In this document: positions 37,541 through 46,820 of the stretch, piece after piece | Numbering within the stretch: position 1 is the first letter of the stretch | Layout: the number at the start of each line of letters is the position of its first letter | NCBI RefSeq assembly: GCF_003795145.1 | Contig: NZ_CP027786.1 | Coordinates: 868,001-932,000, forward strand | DNA from: Tetragenococcus koreensis | Lineage (GTDB): Bacteria > Bacillota > Bacilli > Lactobacillales > Enterococcaceae | Reading direction: 5' to 3' | Length of the DNA stretch: 64,000 bases | Position numbers and translations under genes: made by a program | Notes under the pieces: model-generated | What the model saw: only the letters and a program-made list of their open reading frames with translations | What the model was told of the DNA's origin: nothing | The model's database searches: none

Positions 37541-38149
37541 TTACTTCGCTGCTTCATAATTTTTATTTGCTTGTTCCCAGTTAACAATATTCCAAAAAGC
37601 GGCAATATAGTCAGGTCTTACATTTTTGTATTTCAAATAGTAAGCATGTTCCCACACATCTAAGCCAACGACCGGTGTTTGTCCATCTGTTAATGGAGAG
37701 TCTTGATTCGGCGTAGAAGTAATTTTTAATTTGCCATTATCCAACACTAACCAAGCCCAGCCAGAACCAAAGCGTCCAGTTGCAGCTGTCTTAAATTCAT
37801 CTTTAAATGCATCGAAACTGCCAAATTCTTTATCAATCGCAGCTTTTAACGCACCCGTTGGTTCGCCCCCACCATCAGGTGATAGAATTTTCCAGAAGAA
37901 AGCATGGTTAGCGTGTCCACCACCATTGTTTCGAACAGCCGTATAAACATCGTCGGGTACATTAGCCAAATCAGCAACTAAATCTTCTACTGACTTATTT
38001 CCTACTTCAGGATGTTTTTCAATCGCAGCATTTAAATTTGTCACGTAAGTATTATGATGTTTATCGTGATGCAAGTGCATTGTCTCTTCGTCAAAATAAG
38101 GTTCTAAAGCGTCATACGCATAAGGTAAATCTGGTAAAGTGTAAGCCAT
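37541..38149 (-). CDS. sodA: Superoxide dismutase, Mn/Fe type
   Basis: Cytoplasmic dismutation of superoxide. Ligand His27 is in [12 protein letters not shown], the second His in ANHAFFWK, and the Asp-His pair in [27 protein letters not shown] is also present. 202 residues with a good AGGAGG ribosome binding site. Mn or Fe preference cannot be decided safely. Monocistronic. Confidence 0.97.
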   Translation of the reverse strand: MAYTLPDLPYAYDALEPYFDEETMHLHHDKHHNTYVTNLNAAIEKHPEVGNKSVEDLVADLANVPDDVYTAVRNNGGGHANHAFFWKILSPDGGGEPTGALKAAIDKEFGSFDAFKDEFKTAATGRFGSGWAWLVLDNGKLKITSTPNQDSPLTDGQTPVVGLDVWEHAYYLKYKNVRPDYIAAFWNIVNWEQANKNYEAAK

Positions 38150-38232
38150 TTCTTTATTCCTCCTAAAATACTATTTATTACAATTTAAGACTATCAAAGA
38201 AAGCGATTTTATTCAAAACAAATGCATTTATT

Positions 38233-38664
38233 TTAAGGTAATTTTCGAAAAACCAAAAATTTGCTGAAAAAATAATTGGCCACACCAACTAAAATTTGCG
38301 TAAGGACTTTTGCTAAACCATTACCAAGTTGCACCCATTCTCTCAATAAATACATGCTGCTCATATCAATTCCTAGAGCAAACAAACGAAAAAACATAAA
38401 ACGTAGAAATTGCTTCCAATAAGCCCATCGACTAGCAGACTTCGCGTGAAAAACCCATAGCTTATTGGTTACAAAAGCAAATACATTGGCTAAAAACCAG
38501 GAAATAATTGTCGCTGTCATATAATGCGCATGAAAAACCCCCATACACAGAAAATGAACGATAATATTAACAACCGTCGCTAATTGCCCAAAAAAGAGAT
38601 AAGCGACAAATTCCCATAATCTCTTACGTTCCAACCAGTTTTTAAGATGACGAAAAAGTTGCAT
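38233..38664 (-). CDS. GtrA family membrane protein, copy 1
   Basis: Four-transmembrane GtrA-fold protein of 143 residues, thought to help flip polyprenyl-phosphate-linked sugars. Typical stretches are FVAYLFFGQLATVVN, FVTNKLWVF and VANYFFSKFLVF. An in-frame GTG lies six bases upstream, but AAAGGGAG is better spaced for this ATG. It directly follows a second GtrA-family gene with a 22-base gap, a tandem pair in the same orientation. Confidence 0.88.
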   Translation of the reverse strand: MQLFRHLKNWLERKRLWEFVAYLFFGQLATVVNIIVHFLCMGVFHAHYMTATIISWFLANVFAFVTNKLWVFHAKSASRWAYWKQFLRFMFFRLFALGIDMSSMYLLREWVQLGNGLAKVLTQILVGVANYFFSKFLVFRKLP

Positions 38665-38686
38665 TGCCACTTACTCCCTTTAAAAA

Positions 38687-39115
38687 TCAAACGTTTTTCG
38701 AGGTGAAAATCAGAAATTTACTAAATACATAATTGGCAACCACGATTATGGTCTGAGTAATAAGTTTTGCCAAAAATTCACCCATTTTAAAGACATCAAT
38801 AAAGAGCAGCATACAGCCCATATCAATGCCAAAAGAAACAATCCGGTAGAAGAAAAATTTTCCTAATTCAACTAAAAATTGCTTAGTACCAGTGGATTTT
38901 GATTTGAACACCCATTTTTTATTGGTTGCAAAAGCAAACAACACGGAAAGTATCCACGAAAGCGTATTTGATACGACAAGGTTCCAGCCTAATAAATTTC
39001 TAGCTAGAAAAAAGACAACAAAGTTCACTACAGTTGTCATTCCGCCGAAAAATAGATAAGTAATTATTTCTCGCAATTTTTTATCTTCTTTTATTTTTCT
39101 TATTAATTGTTTCAA
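38687..39115 (-). CDS. GtrA family membrane protein, copy 2
   Basis: 142 residues, four transmembrane segments, the same family signature as copy 1 (TYLFFGGMTTVVNF, FATNKKWVF, VANYVFSKFLIF). The two copies are clearly related but well diverged. Probable partners are the GtrB-like glycosyltransferase at 41.3 kb and one of the GT-C-like proteins at 51-54 kb. That link is inference. Confidence 0.88.
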   Translation of the reverse strand: MKQLIRKIKEDKKLREIITYLFFGGMTTVVNFVVFFLARNLLGWNLVVSNTLSWILSVLFAFATNKKWVFKSKSTGTKQFLVELGKFFFYRIVSFGIDMGCMLLFIDVFKMGEFLAKLITQTIIVVANYVFSKFLIFTSKNV

Positions 39116-39400
39116 TTTGCCACCTCACAATCCAGTATCATACCATTAATTCACGCGATTTAAAGTAAAAATATATATTTTTACTTTAATTATAACAAAC
39201 TACCTTTACTGGAACTACTACAGGCCACTCTTTTCTATTTTCTATAGTAATTCCTCTAATTATTCAGTCTCTGAACAAATATTAATAAAGACTAAAGCCT
39301 TTAAAAGAAGAAAAGTATGCTATGATGCAATTATAAACAACAACGTACTTTAACGGTTTCCTAAAAAATAAGGCAACAGCTAAAAAACGAATAATTCTTC

Positions 39401-39429
39401 TTGTTTTCTCACTTTTAGTTAGATAAAAT
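39401..39429 (+). promoter_or_regulatory. Promoter of the DUF1189 gene
   Basis: TTGTTT (39401-39406), 17-base spacer, TAAAAT (39424-39429), 40 bases before the ATG. The remaining 39116-39400 gap shows no gene; it should also hold the gtrA promoter on the minus strand. Confidence 0.6.
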
Positions 39430-39468
39430 GGAAGGTATGAATAAAACTAATATTAAGAAGGTTAACTT

Positions 39469-40266
39469 ATGACTTTGCTGCAGCTAGCAAAAAACTCAAT
39501 CATGCATTTTAATAAATTAAAGGATGCTAAAAATATTGGCTTTGGTAAAATCATTATCTATTTATTATTATTAAGTCTGATTGCAGCTATACCTATTACG
39601 CTACAAGTTCGAAATGTTTTTTCGGACATTCAGTCAGATGGCGCAGAAATTGCCGAACAGATTCCTGATTTCACCATTGAAGATGGTCAAATACAAACAG
39701 AAGAACAGCAAGGCTTTATTTATCAGACGGACTCGATCATTTTCACTTTCGATCCAGAAGGACAACGAACAGCTGATGACATTTCCACTGATATGATCGG
39801 TAACTTTTTAAGTGTAGGACTACTACAAAACGAAGCTGTTTTAAGTCTACAATCAAATGAAGCCACAGAATCCATACTTGGAGATAATCAATTTGAATTT
39901 TCTTATACTGATGAACAGTTTCAAAATTTATCAGGCGAAGAATTGCGTAATGAATTAAGTCAAAGTCAACTTCCGTGGTGGACGCCGTTAATGGTTTTAC
40001 TTGTTGCTACCTATCCTTCTTTTATTAACCTGATTGTTACTTTACTGATTGCATCCATTATTGCAAATCTATATAGTCGCATCCGTCGTGTTAAGAATCG
40101 GTTCTTGGATAATTTAAAAATAATGATCGCCAGCGCTACCTTACCGATCATTATAGGAGCAATTATCAATTGTTTTTCTGCAAGCTTTGACAGTACGACA
40201 TTTGTTGCCATTCTATCATTCTTTATCTTTACACAAGCGACCAAAAGCGCTAAAAAAATCGAATAA
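39469..40266 (+). CDS. DUF1189 family membrane protein
   Basis: A 265-residue membrane protein with one N-terminal transmembrane segment (about 27-45), an extracellular domain of about 115 residues rich in acidic residues and Gln, and three C-terminal segments (about 170-255). This order matches the DUF1189 family, sometimes called maltodextrin-operon MalA-like. Function unknown; no maltodextrin genes lie nearby. Short SD AAGAAGG. Ends at a strong hairpin. Confidence 0.75.
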   Translation: MTLLQLAKNSIMHFNKLKDAKNIGFGKIIIYLLLLSLIAAIPITLQVRNVFSDIQSDGAEIAEQIPDFTIEDGQIQTEEQQGFIYQTDSIIFTFDPEGQRTADDISTDMIGNFLSVGLLQNEAVLSLQSNEATESILGDNQFEFSYTDEQFQNLSGEELRNELSQSQLPWWTPLMVLLVATYPSFINLIVTLLIASIIANLYSRIRRVKNRFLDNLKIMIASATLPIIIGAIINCFSASFDSTTFVAILSFFIFTQATKSAKKIE

Positions 40267-40271
40267 ATTGC

Positions 40272-40304
40272 AGACATTTCCAATTGGTTGGAAATGTCTT
40301 TTGT
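40272..40304 (+). terminator. Terminator of the DUF1189 gene
   Basis: GACATTTCCAA (40273-40283) pairs perfectly with TTGGAAATGTC (40288-40298), followed by TTTTGTTTT. Confidence 0.88.
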
Positions 40305-40344
40305 TTTAAAGTATTGTATACTGGGACATAAAGGAGTGAATTTT

Positions 40345-41298
40345 ATGACAAAGTATATTTTATCTAATCGCCCATTTCGCGAAGAATTCGTGCAAAAAAT
40401 GAAAGATATCGATAGTGATTATCACTTTGTTCTAGAAGACGATTTAAACAGTAAAGAAGATTGGCAAAAAGTCGAAATTACGATTGGATGGCAAAAAAAT
40501 TGGAAAGAAAACTTATTATATGAAGGCACGCCCTTAAAATGGGTGCAGTCAATTTCGGCCGGGGTTGATTATCTACCACTAGATTTGTTTGAACAATACG
40601 GTATAAAGCTTTCAAACACCAGTGGCATCCACGCCCAGTCAATTGCTGACCATTTATTAGCAATTCTGTTCATGCAAAATCGTGGTATTTTTTCTGCTAT
40701 TCAAAATCAACAACATGCAAAATGGGCACTTGCAGATAATTATGCAGTAATGCAAGATCGGCGTATCTTGATTGTTGGTACTGGGAGGATTGGCCAACGA
40801 CTAGCAAGTTATTTGGATTTCTTTGCTGCTCAACCTATTGGCATCAATACCAACGGTCGGAAAATCGACCATTTCAAAGAAACTTATTCTTTAGACAAAC
40901 TAGATGAACAATCAAATACAGCGGATGTTGTTATCAATATTTTACCTTTAACAGATGACACGTATCATCTATACAATACGGAATTTTTCAAAAACTTGAA
41001 AGAAACAGCTACCTATATTAACGTCGGCAGAGGGGCAAGTGTTGATACTAAGGATTTATACCAAGCTTTACGCGCCAAAGAGATTGCTTACGCCGCTATT
41101 GACGTATTTGAAGAAGAGCCACTACCTGCAGATCATCCGTTATGGAATTTAGAAAATATTTTAATCACGCCACATATTTCTGGCTTTACCCCTCATTTTC
41201 AAAAGAAATTTATGGCTATATTCCTCACTAATTTTACTAGTTTCGCCAAAAACGAACAACTCGCAGAAAATGAAGTATCCCTTACTTTTGGATACTAA
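40345..41298 (+). CDS. D-2-hydroxyacid dehydrogenase family protein
   Basis: NAD-dependent dehydrogenase of 317 residues. The dinucleotide fold is at ILIVGTGRIGQRLA near residue 145. Catalytic marks are INVGRGASVD, IDVFEEEPLPADHPLW and TPHISGFTP, with the Arg, Glu and His triad of the family. The substrate (2-oxo acid) is unknown. The start at ATG 40345 follows AAAGGAG; the longer frame runs back into the DUF1189 terminator. Convergent with the GT2 gene. Confidence 0.88.
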   Translation: MTKYILSNRPFREEFVQKMKDIDSDYHFVLEDDLNSKEDWQKVEITIGWQKNWKENLLYEGTPLKWVQSISAGVDYLPLDLFEQYGIKLSNTSGIHAQSIADHLLAILFMQNRGIFSAIQNQQHAKWALADNYAVMQDRRILIVGTGRIGQRLASYLDFFAAQPIGINTNGRKIDHFKETYSLDKLDEQSNTADVVINILPLTDDTYHLYNTEFFKNLKETATYINVGRGASVDTKDLYQALRAKEIAYAAIDVFEEEPLPADHPLWNLENILITPHISGFTPHFQKKFMAIFLTNFTSFAKNEQLAENEVSLTFGY

Positions 41299-41338
41299 AA
41301 AAGAAAGATGATCCAACTTGGATCATCTTTCTTTTTCT
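41298..41338. terminator. Bidirectional terminator between dehydrogenase and GT2 genes
   Basis: AGAAAGATGATCC (41302-41314) pairs with GGATCATCTTTCT, flanked by A-rich and T-rich tracts on both sides. It overlaps the GT2 stop codon. Confidence 0.88.
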
Positions 41339-42264
41339 ATATCTTTTTCTGTTTCTTTTACAATATAAATCGGTCGTTTTTTGGTTTCCAGAAAGATTTT
41401 ACCGATATACTTTCCGATAATACCTAAAGATAGTAATTGTAATCCTCCCATAAATAGCACAATGGATGCTAATGACGGCCAGCCAGACGTTGGGTCCCCG
41501 AATAGTAACGCACGGATGACAATAAAAATTAATGCAATGATAGCTGCTATACAAGAAAGACCTCCGGTAAATGCGGCCAACGTTAAAGGAGCGTCAGAAA
41601 AATTTACAATGCCATCAATTGAGTACTTAAATAAACTCCAAAAAGACCATGAAGTTTTACCTGCAACGCGTTCACGATTCTCATAGGAAATATACTCTGT
41701 ATTAAAACCGACCCAACTAAATATTCCTTTGGAAAAGCGATTATATTCTGTCATAGATAGAATCGCATCCACCATCTGACGGGTCATTAGTCGAAAGTCA
41801 CGAGCCCCATCGATCATCTCCGTATCACCAAATTTATTAACCAACTTATAAAATAAGCGGGCAAAAAAACTACGAAGAACAGGTTCACCAACTCTGTCTT
41901 GCCGTCTAGTACCTACACAATCGATATCTGACGTCTCAAGACGTTCAATCATTTGTGGCAATAGCTCAGGCGGATCTTGTAAGTCAGCATCCATTACCGT
42001 AATTAAATCACCTTGAGTTGCTTGTAGACCTGCATATAATGCAGACTCTTTGCCAAAATTTTTTGAAAAAGAAATATAACGAACACGATCGGGCATTTTT
42101 CGATGTAATTCACGCAAACTTTGTAATGTATCATCTTTTGAGCCATCATTTACAAAAATATATTCAATCGAATGCGTGATCGACGAGGCAACTTTTTCAA
42201 CTTCCCTTACAAAATAAGGTAACGATTCTTGCTCGTTAAAACATGGAACAACGATGGACAGCAT
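41323..42264 (-). CDS. GtrB/CsbB-like family 2 glycosyltransferase
   Basis: A 313-residue GT-A fold enzyme that would make a polyprenyl-phosphate sugar. The N-terminus shows VVPCFNEQESLP, the metal-binding segment is MDADLQDPPELLP, and YNRFSKGIFSWVGF follows. Two C-terminal transmembrane helices (about 228-300) are typical of the YkoT/CsbB/GtrB group. With a GtrA flippase and a GT-C enzyme these proteins decorate teichoic acids or O-antigens in other bacteria. Two gtrA genes lie 2.2 kb away. Confidence 0.92.
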   Translation of the reverse strand: MLSIVVPCFNEQESLPYFVREVEKVASSITHSIEYIFVNDGSKDDTLQSLRELHRKMPDRVRYISFSKNFGKESALYAGLQATQGDLITVMDADLQDPPELLPQMIERLETSDIDCVGTRRQDRVGEPVLRSFFARLFYKLVNKFGDTEMIDGARDFRLMTRQMVDAILSMTEYNRFSKGIFSWVGFNTEYISYENRERVAGKTSWSFWSLFKYSIDGIVNFSDAPLTLAAFTGGLSCIAAIIALIFIVIRALLFGDPTSGWPSLASIVLFMGGLQLLSLGIIGKYIGKIFLETKKRPIYIVKETEKDIEKER

Positions 42265-42322
42265 ACAAAAACCTCCTACTTCTAATAAACATAATTTTCA
42301 ACCTAATCATACCATTTTACCC

Positions 42323-42357
42323 AAAAAGAAAGCGAGATTTAAAGCTCGCTTCTTTTT
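42323..42357 (-). terminator. Terminator of the split sulfatase-fold gene
   Basis: AAAAAGAAGCGAG/CTCGCTTTCTTTTT stem on the minus strand with T-tract. Confidence 0.85.
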
Positions 42358-42358
42358 A

Positions 42359-43658
42359 CTAATTATCAGCTTTTTGTTCAACATCATAATCAGAACCTTG
42401 CATTAAATACTTGTCATAGTAATCGGACCGTTTCGTCATTTCTTGGTCAAATTTTTCATAACCCATTTGTTCCATTAAAGTCTTTTTATCAGAAAACAAA
42501 TTTACTCCCAAACCAAGCTCATCACCGGGAATTTGGACATCTAAAGCAGCTAAAGTGGAAGGGTACATATCTACAGCACTGAATAAGCGATTATTATCTT
42601 TAAATTCTGTTTTGCCTGTATTTAAAAAGACATTGTAAATACTCCGTTGATAGTTTGGATCGATATCTTCGAAAAAGTCCTTATCCATTGTCAAATGGTC
42701 TCCTACTAACACAACGGTCGTATTATCATAAAATGGCTGTGTTTTCATCCATTCAATAAATTCACTAACTTTTTGATCGGAATCGTGAATCACATTGCTA
42801 TATTGGTCACCAAAAAGATCCGGTGTTTTATCTGTAGCGTAACCATCTTCAAAATGTGTGTCTGTTGTCAACATGGTAAAGTTAAAAGGTTCTTCTCTAT
42901 CAGCAATGTCAGTCAATGAATCTTTGGCAAAATCAAAGAGCTTATCGTCTTCATATCCCCACCATTCATAATAATCTTCAGGTATTAGTCCTTCTTCTTT
43001 CGCCCAATGATAATCACGAACTTCATAATTGCCATGTTGCTGAAAATACGCTTTTCTACCAGCATATTCAGCTTGCGAGCCAATAAACAACATTTGATTA
43101 TAACCTTCATTTTCTAGTACTTCACCTAAGCTATATACACCAGGGAAAAAAGCACCTGGTTCTTCTTTACCATAAGCATTGACATCTAAAACCCCATTAC
43201 TCGCTCTTAAAGGAGCACCCGAAGTTTGTGAGACCATAGAACTTGCCGTTTGATTCGCTCCTGGAATTTGCATCATCCCACCTAATTGACCAGAATCATT
43301 GTGGGAAAATTGGATTCCCTCATGCAAAGCCATATCAGATAACTCTGGAATGAGGTTTTCCTCTTCAGTTCCTCCAATACTTTTGTCGGCATAACTACTT
43401 TCCATCGATTCAAGATAAATATAAACTAAATTTCTCTTCTTTTTAGGAAACTGTAAGTCAACAGTGGCCGGATTAACATAGGAATCATCATAAACCTTCG
43501 TATCTTCAAAATAATATGCTTTAACATCTGCATAACCGATTTCTCTAATACCTAAGGACAATCCTGAAGATAATGTTAACACTCCCAAGAAAAGGAAAAT
43601 AGGTGATAAAAATTTTTTCTTTTTAATTGGTTTATCCTTTTTTAAAGTAATTTGGTGA
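42359..43658 (-). pseudogene. 3' fragment of a phosphoglycerol transferase (LTA synthase/MdoB-like) gene
   Basis: Codes for the sulfatase-fold extracellular domain of an LtaS/MdoB-type enzyme, about 430 residues. The first metal and nucleophile region reads IYLESMESSY and then NQTASSMVSQTSGAPL, and later metal-binding motifs include TTDTHFEDG and VVLVGDHLTM. The membrane half has been separated by the insertion sequence at 43659-45179. The frame continues into the IS to an ATG at 43705, so a truncated, anchor-poor product could be made. Reading resumes in frame from the 5' fragment if the IS and one seven-base repeat are removed. The rebuilt protein has about 616 residues. Confidence 0.9.
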
Positions 43659-45179
43659 CTCAAGTTTCGCATACCCAAAATGATGATGTCCCTTTGATAG
43701 AACAACGCTGATAGTAAAATAATGGTTCGCTTGACTTTTGTTCAAAGGATACAAAAAGAACTCCTTTTGTTTTATAATGGATTTAACGACAAATCTAAAA
43801 ACAAGGAGTTCTTGCTCTTATGATACACTTAAAAAACATCAAAAATCAATTACCAAATGAAATGAACGCAATTTTTTCTGAACTGAACGTCCTGAAATTT
43901 TTACGACAAACCTCTATTTGTAAGCAAAAAGGCTATTCTCCCGCCATTATTTTTACTTTTCTTTTCAGTTTAGTGTTTAAGGGCAAGACCTTGAACCAAG
44001 TCCTCAGCGGACGTGAAGCAGATCAATATATGAAGAAAGATACCGTTTACCGTTTGATGAACGATCCGCACAATAATTGGCGTAGCTTTCTGCTTCGTTT
44101 TAGTGCTTCTGTGATCGAAAAGATCCATCGATTAACAGATCCAAGTACCCATCTACGTACGCTTGTTTTGGATGACTCAACGTTCTATCGAAATCGAAGT
44201 CAGAAAGTGCCTGGTTTGGCGCGCCTTTGGGATCATGCTTTACAAAAAGGTTATAAAGGCTATCGCATGCTAACTTTAGGCTTTTCTGATGGGTACTCTT
44301 TTATTCCTATTGATTTTGGATTGCTTTCAGGCAAAAACCAAGTCAATCAAAAACAAGCGGAAAGTGATCAAAGAACGAGTGGGGCAAAACGCTTCAAAGA
44401 AGCCCAACGATCTATGCCTGATGTGGCCATTGAGATGGTGCAAAGAGCCCTTGATCAAGGCGTTTACGCCAGTCATGTGTTAATGGATAAATGGTTTACC
44501 TCTCCTAAAATGATCGATCGTTTGCATGATTTAGGCATCCATACCCTAGGTATGGCAAAAAATGGCAAAACCCAATATTTTTATCAAAGACGTTTATATA
44601 AATTAAGCGAACTCTACCAAAAGTCAATAAAGGAATACTGTCAAGAAGCCATCATTTCCTCTATTATTGTTCAGCCAAGCAGCGGGAAGAACCCCGTCAA
44701 AATCGTTTTTGTCAAAAATCGGAATAACCAAAGTGCTTGGTTAGCCCTTATGACAGATGACCTGACTTTGTCATCCCAAGAAATCGTGAAGACGTACTCG
44801 GTTCGCTGGGACATAGAAACGTTCTTTAAAGTTTCCAAATCTCTCCTTCATTTGTCACAAGAAACCCAAACGCGCAATTATCAAGCCTTGATTTGTCATA
44901 CCACCATTGTGTTCACGCGCTACATCTTATTAAGTTGGCAACAACGCTGTGCCAATGACGAGCGGACCTTAGGCGGCTTATTTTATGAACTTGCTGACCA
45001 AATAAAAGAACTTGACTGGTCGGTGGCTTTATTAGAACTAATGGACATTTTGCAAGCAGTCAGTGAAAAAGCGAGTCATAAACTACAAGACTTCATTGAA
45101 AGTCAACTACAGCTCTGGATCGATACGCTGCCCAATTATATCAAGGCTTATCTACCGAATTTGGTGTGCGAAACTTGAG
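43659..45179 (+). mobile_element. Complete IS4-family insertion sequence
   Basis: A 1521-base element bounded by inverted repeats CTCAAGTTTCGCATAC and CTCAAGTTTCGCACAC (reverse complement of the right end), 15 of 16 matching. The target duplication TTGGTGA lies at 43652-43658 and 45180-45186. One full-length transposase reads on the plus strand, opposite to the interrupted gene. The stop codon lies inside the right repeat. Confidence 0.93.
43820..45178 (+). CDS. IS4-family transposase
   Basis: A 452-residue DDE transposase. The YREK signature of the IS4 family is exact: Tyr, Arg, Glu and Lys at spacing 2, 3 and 6 in YSVRWDIETFFKVSK near residue 330. The first catalytic Asp is in TLVLDDSTFYRN and the second in HVLMDKWFT. 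No frameshift or stop, so it is probably active. Confidence 0.92.
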   Translation: MIHLKNIKNQLPNEMNAIFSELNVLKFLRQTSICKQKGYSPAIIFTFLFSLVFKGKTLNQVLSGREADQYMKKDTVYRLMNDPHNNWRSFLLRFSASVIEKIHRLTDPSTHLRTLVLDDSTFYRNRSQKVPGLARLWDHALQKGYKGYRMLTLGFSDGYSFIPIDFGLLSGKNQVNQKQAESDQRTSGAKRFKEAQRSMPDVAIEMVQRALDQGVYASHVLMDKWFTSPKMIDRLHDLGIHTLGMAKNGKTQYFYQRRLYKLSELYQKSIKEYCQEAIISSIIVQPSSGKNPVKIVFVKNRNNQSAWLALMTDDLTLSSQEIVKTYSVRWDIETFFKVSKSLLHLSQETQTRNYQALICHTTIVFTRYILLSWQQRCANDERTLGGLFYELADQIKELDWSVALLELMDILQAVSEKASHKLQDFIESQLQLWIDTLPNYIKAYLPNLVCET

Positions 45180-45737
45180 TTGGTGAGTTGCAAAAAAATA
45201 AATAATCATTACGCCAATGTTTGTAAAACAAAAAGCTGAAATCAATGGCTTAGCAATAAATTCTCTGATTTTTAAAGGATCTGTCCCACGCAGAGGTTGA
45301 CTCATAATATAAACGATCTGATCAAAGCGAACATTTCCCATATCGTGCATAGTCCAATAGCTGCTAGTATAAGCAAGACTACCTGTAAAAATAAAGAGTA
45401 TTAAAAAAATAAATGTAACCCATTGTGGCTTATTGAAGTAAGTACTCCGTATAATATAACCTCTATTTGAGATAATTATATACAATTGCAATAGACCAAG
45501 TATAACAAGAGCCGCAATAATACACATTACCATATTTTGCGGATTATTAATTGGAGAATATAGCAATGCTGGGGGATTCAATAATGCGCGATTAAATGCT
45601 CGCCATAAAAGAAACGATAGAAGAATGTATTCTCCACTTAATAAAAGAATATTTCGAATAACTTTTTTATTGCTTTTCGTTAAGAGGCTATAAGATAGCA
45701 GGATTAAAAAAATTAAAATAAGTAACATAAACAACAT
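45180..45737 (-). pseudogene. 5' fragment of the same phosphoglycerol transferase gene
   Basis: The first 186 codons of the interrupted gene. They encode five hydrophobic segments (about 1-18, 30-46, 69-92, 107-127, 165-183), the membrane domain usual for LtaS/MdoB-type enzymes. The ORF runs 12 codons into the insertion sequence before stopping at 45141. The junction FFATHQ continues with ITLKKDK in the 3' fragment when the element is excised. The catalytic domain is lost, so this fragment alone is non-functional. Confidence 0.9.
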
Positions 45738-45796
45738 CTTTCTTTATATATTTTTTTAAAATTATAACACAAAAAATGTTGATCATGTGGTTTCTA

Positions 45797-45838
45797 TAAA
45801 AAACCAAATGCATTTTTTAGCACTTGGTTTTTTATAGC
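45797..45838 (-). terminator. Terminator of the HesB-like gene
   Basis: ATAAAAAACCAA pairs with TTGGTTTTTTAT on the minus strand, around a 14-base interior that holds a TGC/GCA pairing. Confidence 0.75.
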
Positions 45839-46131
45839 TAATTTTCTGTAAAAATATATTTAGGTTCATCTAGTTTCTCATCATAATCGACGGTTAAATC
45901 ATAATTTTTAAAGAACCAATCATCTGCTTCTTCAGCAAAAAAATTTATTCCGTCCATTTCTTTTTCGATCATGGGATGTTCTGGACGATCAACCGACATA
46001 CCGATCGAAAAACCGTCATGTACTTGCGTACTTCCGTAAACTTTTCCGAAAAACTTAATTCCCATATCGGATTCTAAATCGATTTCTCTTTTAAACCAAC
46101 CTAGAGCTTCTGGCGTAATCGTTAAATTCAT
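45838..46131 (-). CDS. HesB/YneR-like protein lacking iron-sulfur cysteines
   Basis: A 97-residue protein of the YneR branch of the HesB/IscA fold. Marks are ITPEALGWFKREI, IKFFGKVYGSTQ and GFSIGMSVDRPEHP. It has no cysteine at all, so the cluster-binding role of true IscA proteins is not possible. Function unknown. It lies downstream of the KtrA-like gene and may be co-transcribed with it. Confidence 0.85.
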   Translation of the reverse strand: MNLTITPEALGWFKREIDLESDMGIKFFGKVYGSTQVHDGFSIGMSVDRPEHPMIEKEMDGINFFAEEADDWFFKNYDLTVDYDEKLDEPKYIFTEN

Positions 46132-46143
46132 TTAGTACACTTC

Positions 46144-46809
46144 CTATTCATTTAATTTTTCATCTAATTGGTCAACTTCCTCAGCATTACCTATAACTAG
46201 CAAATGGTCATTTTCGCGAACGACTTCTTCTGCTGCAGGAGAAGCAATAACGTCCCCATTACGACGACGAACAGCTACTACAGTTAGTCCAAAGCGTCGA
46301 CGAAAATCCATCTCTAATAAAGTTTTATTGAAGAACTTTTTATTTCTTACACGAACTTCTGCTAAAGAATACTCATCGGACAACTCAATAGAATCCAAGA
46401 TGTTGCTAGAAACCATCTTATGAGCAATTCGCACGCCCATATCACGTTCTGGATGAACAACTCGGTCTGCGCCAATTTTTTCTAAAACACGCGCATGGTA
46501 TTCATTATTGGCCTTAGCTAAAATATTTGGCACACCCATTTCTTTAACCATTAAAGTGACCAAAATACTTGCTTGGATGTCTTCACCAATGGCTACGATT
46601 ACCTGGTCAAAATTACGGATCCCTAGCGAACGTAATGTTGTCTCATCCTGAGCATTTCCTACAACAACGTGTGTCGCAATATCCATATATTCATTAGCAC
46701 GGTCTTCATTGCTATCAATAGCTAATACTTCTTGATCTGATTCTACCAAAGTTTGACAAATACTCCCACCAAAACGACCTAATCCGATAATAGCATAATT
46801 TTGTTTCAT
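46144..46809 (-). CDS. KtrA-like potassium channel regulatory subunit
   Basis: A 221-residue cytosolic RCK protein that gates a KtrB/TrkH-type potassium channel. The Rossmann core is IIGLGRFGGSICQTL near residue 7 and the C-terminal RCK_C domain follows residue 140 (RVRNKKFFNKTLLEMDFRR). No channel subunit lies in the window. KtrC-type cannot be excluded. Potassium uptake is a salt-stress function. Placed 11 bases after liaR, so it may belong to the lia operon. Confidence 0.88.
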   Translation of the reverse strand: MKQNYAIIGLGRFGGSICQTLVESDQEVLAIDSNEDRANEYMDIATHVVVGNAQDETTLRSLGIRNFDQVIVAIGEDIQASILVTLMVKEMGVPNILAKANNEYHARVLEKIGADRVVHPERDMGVRIAHKMVSSNILDSIELSDEYSLAEVRVRNKKFFNKTLLEMDFRRRFGLTVVAVRRRNGDVIASPAAEEVVRENDHLLVIGNAEEVDQLDEKLNE

Positions 46810-46820
46810 GATGTTCTCCT

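Noticed and set aside
45141-45737. The 198-codon hydrophobic ORF as an independent gene
   Set aside because: Its last 12 codons come from the insertion sequence, and the rest continues in frame into the sulfatase-fold fragment beyond the element.
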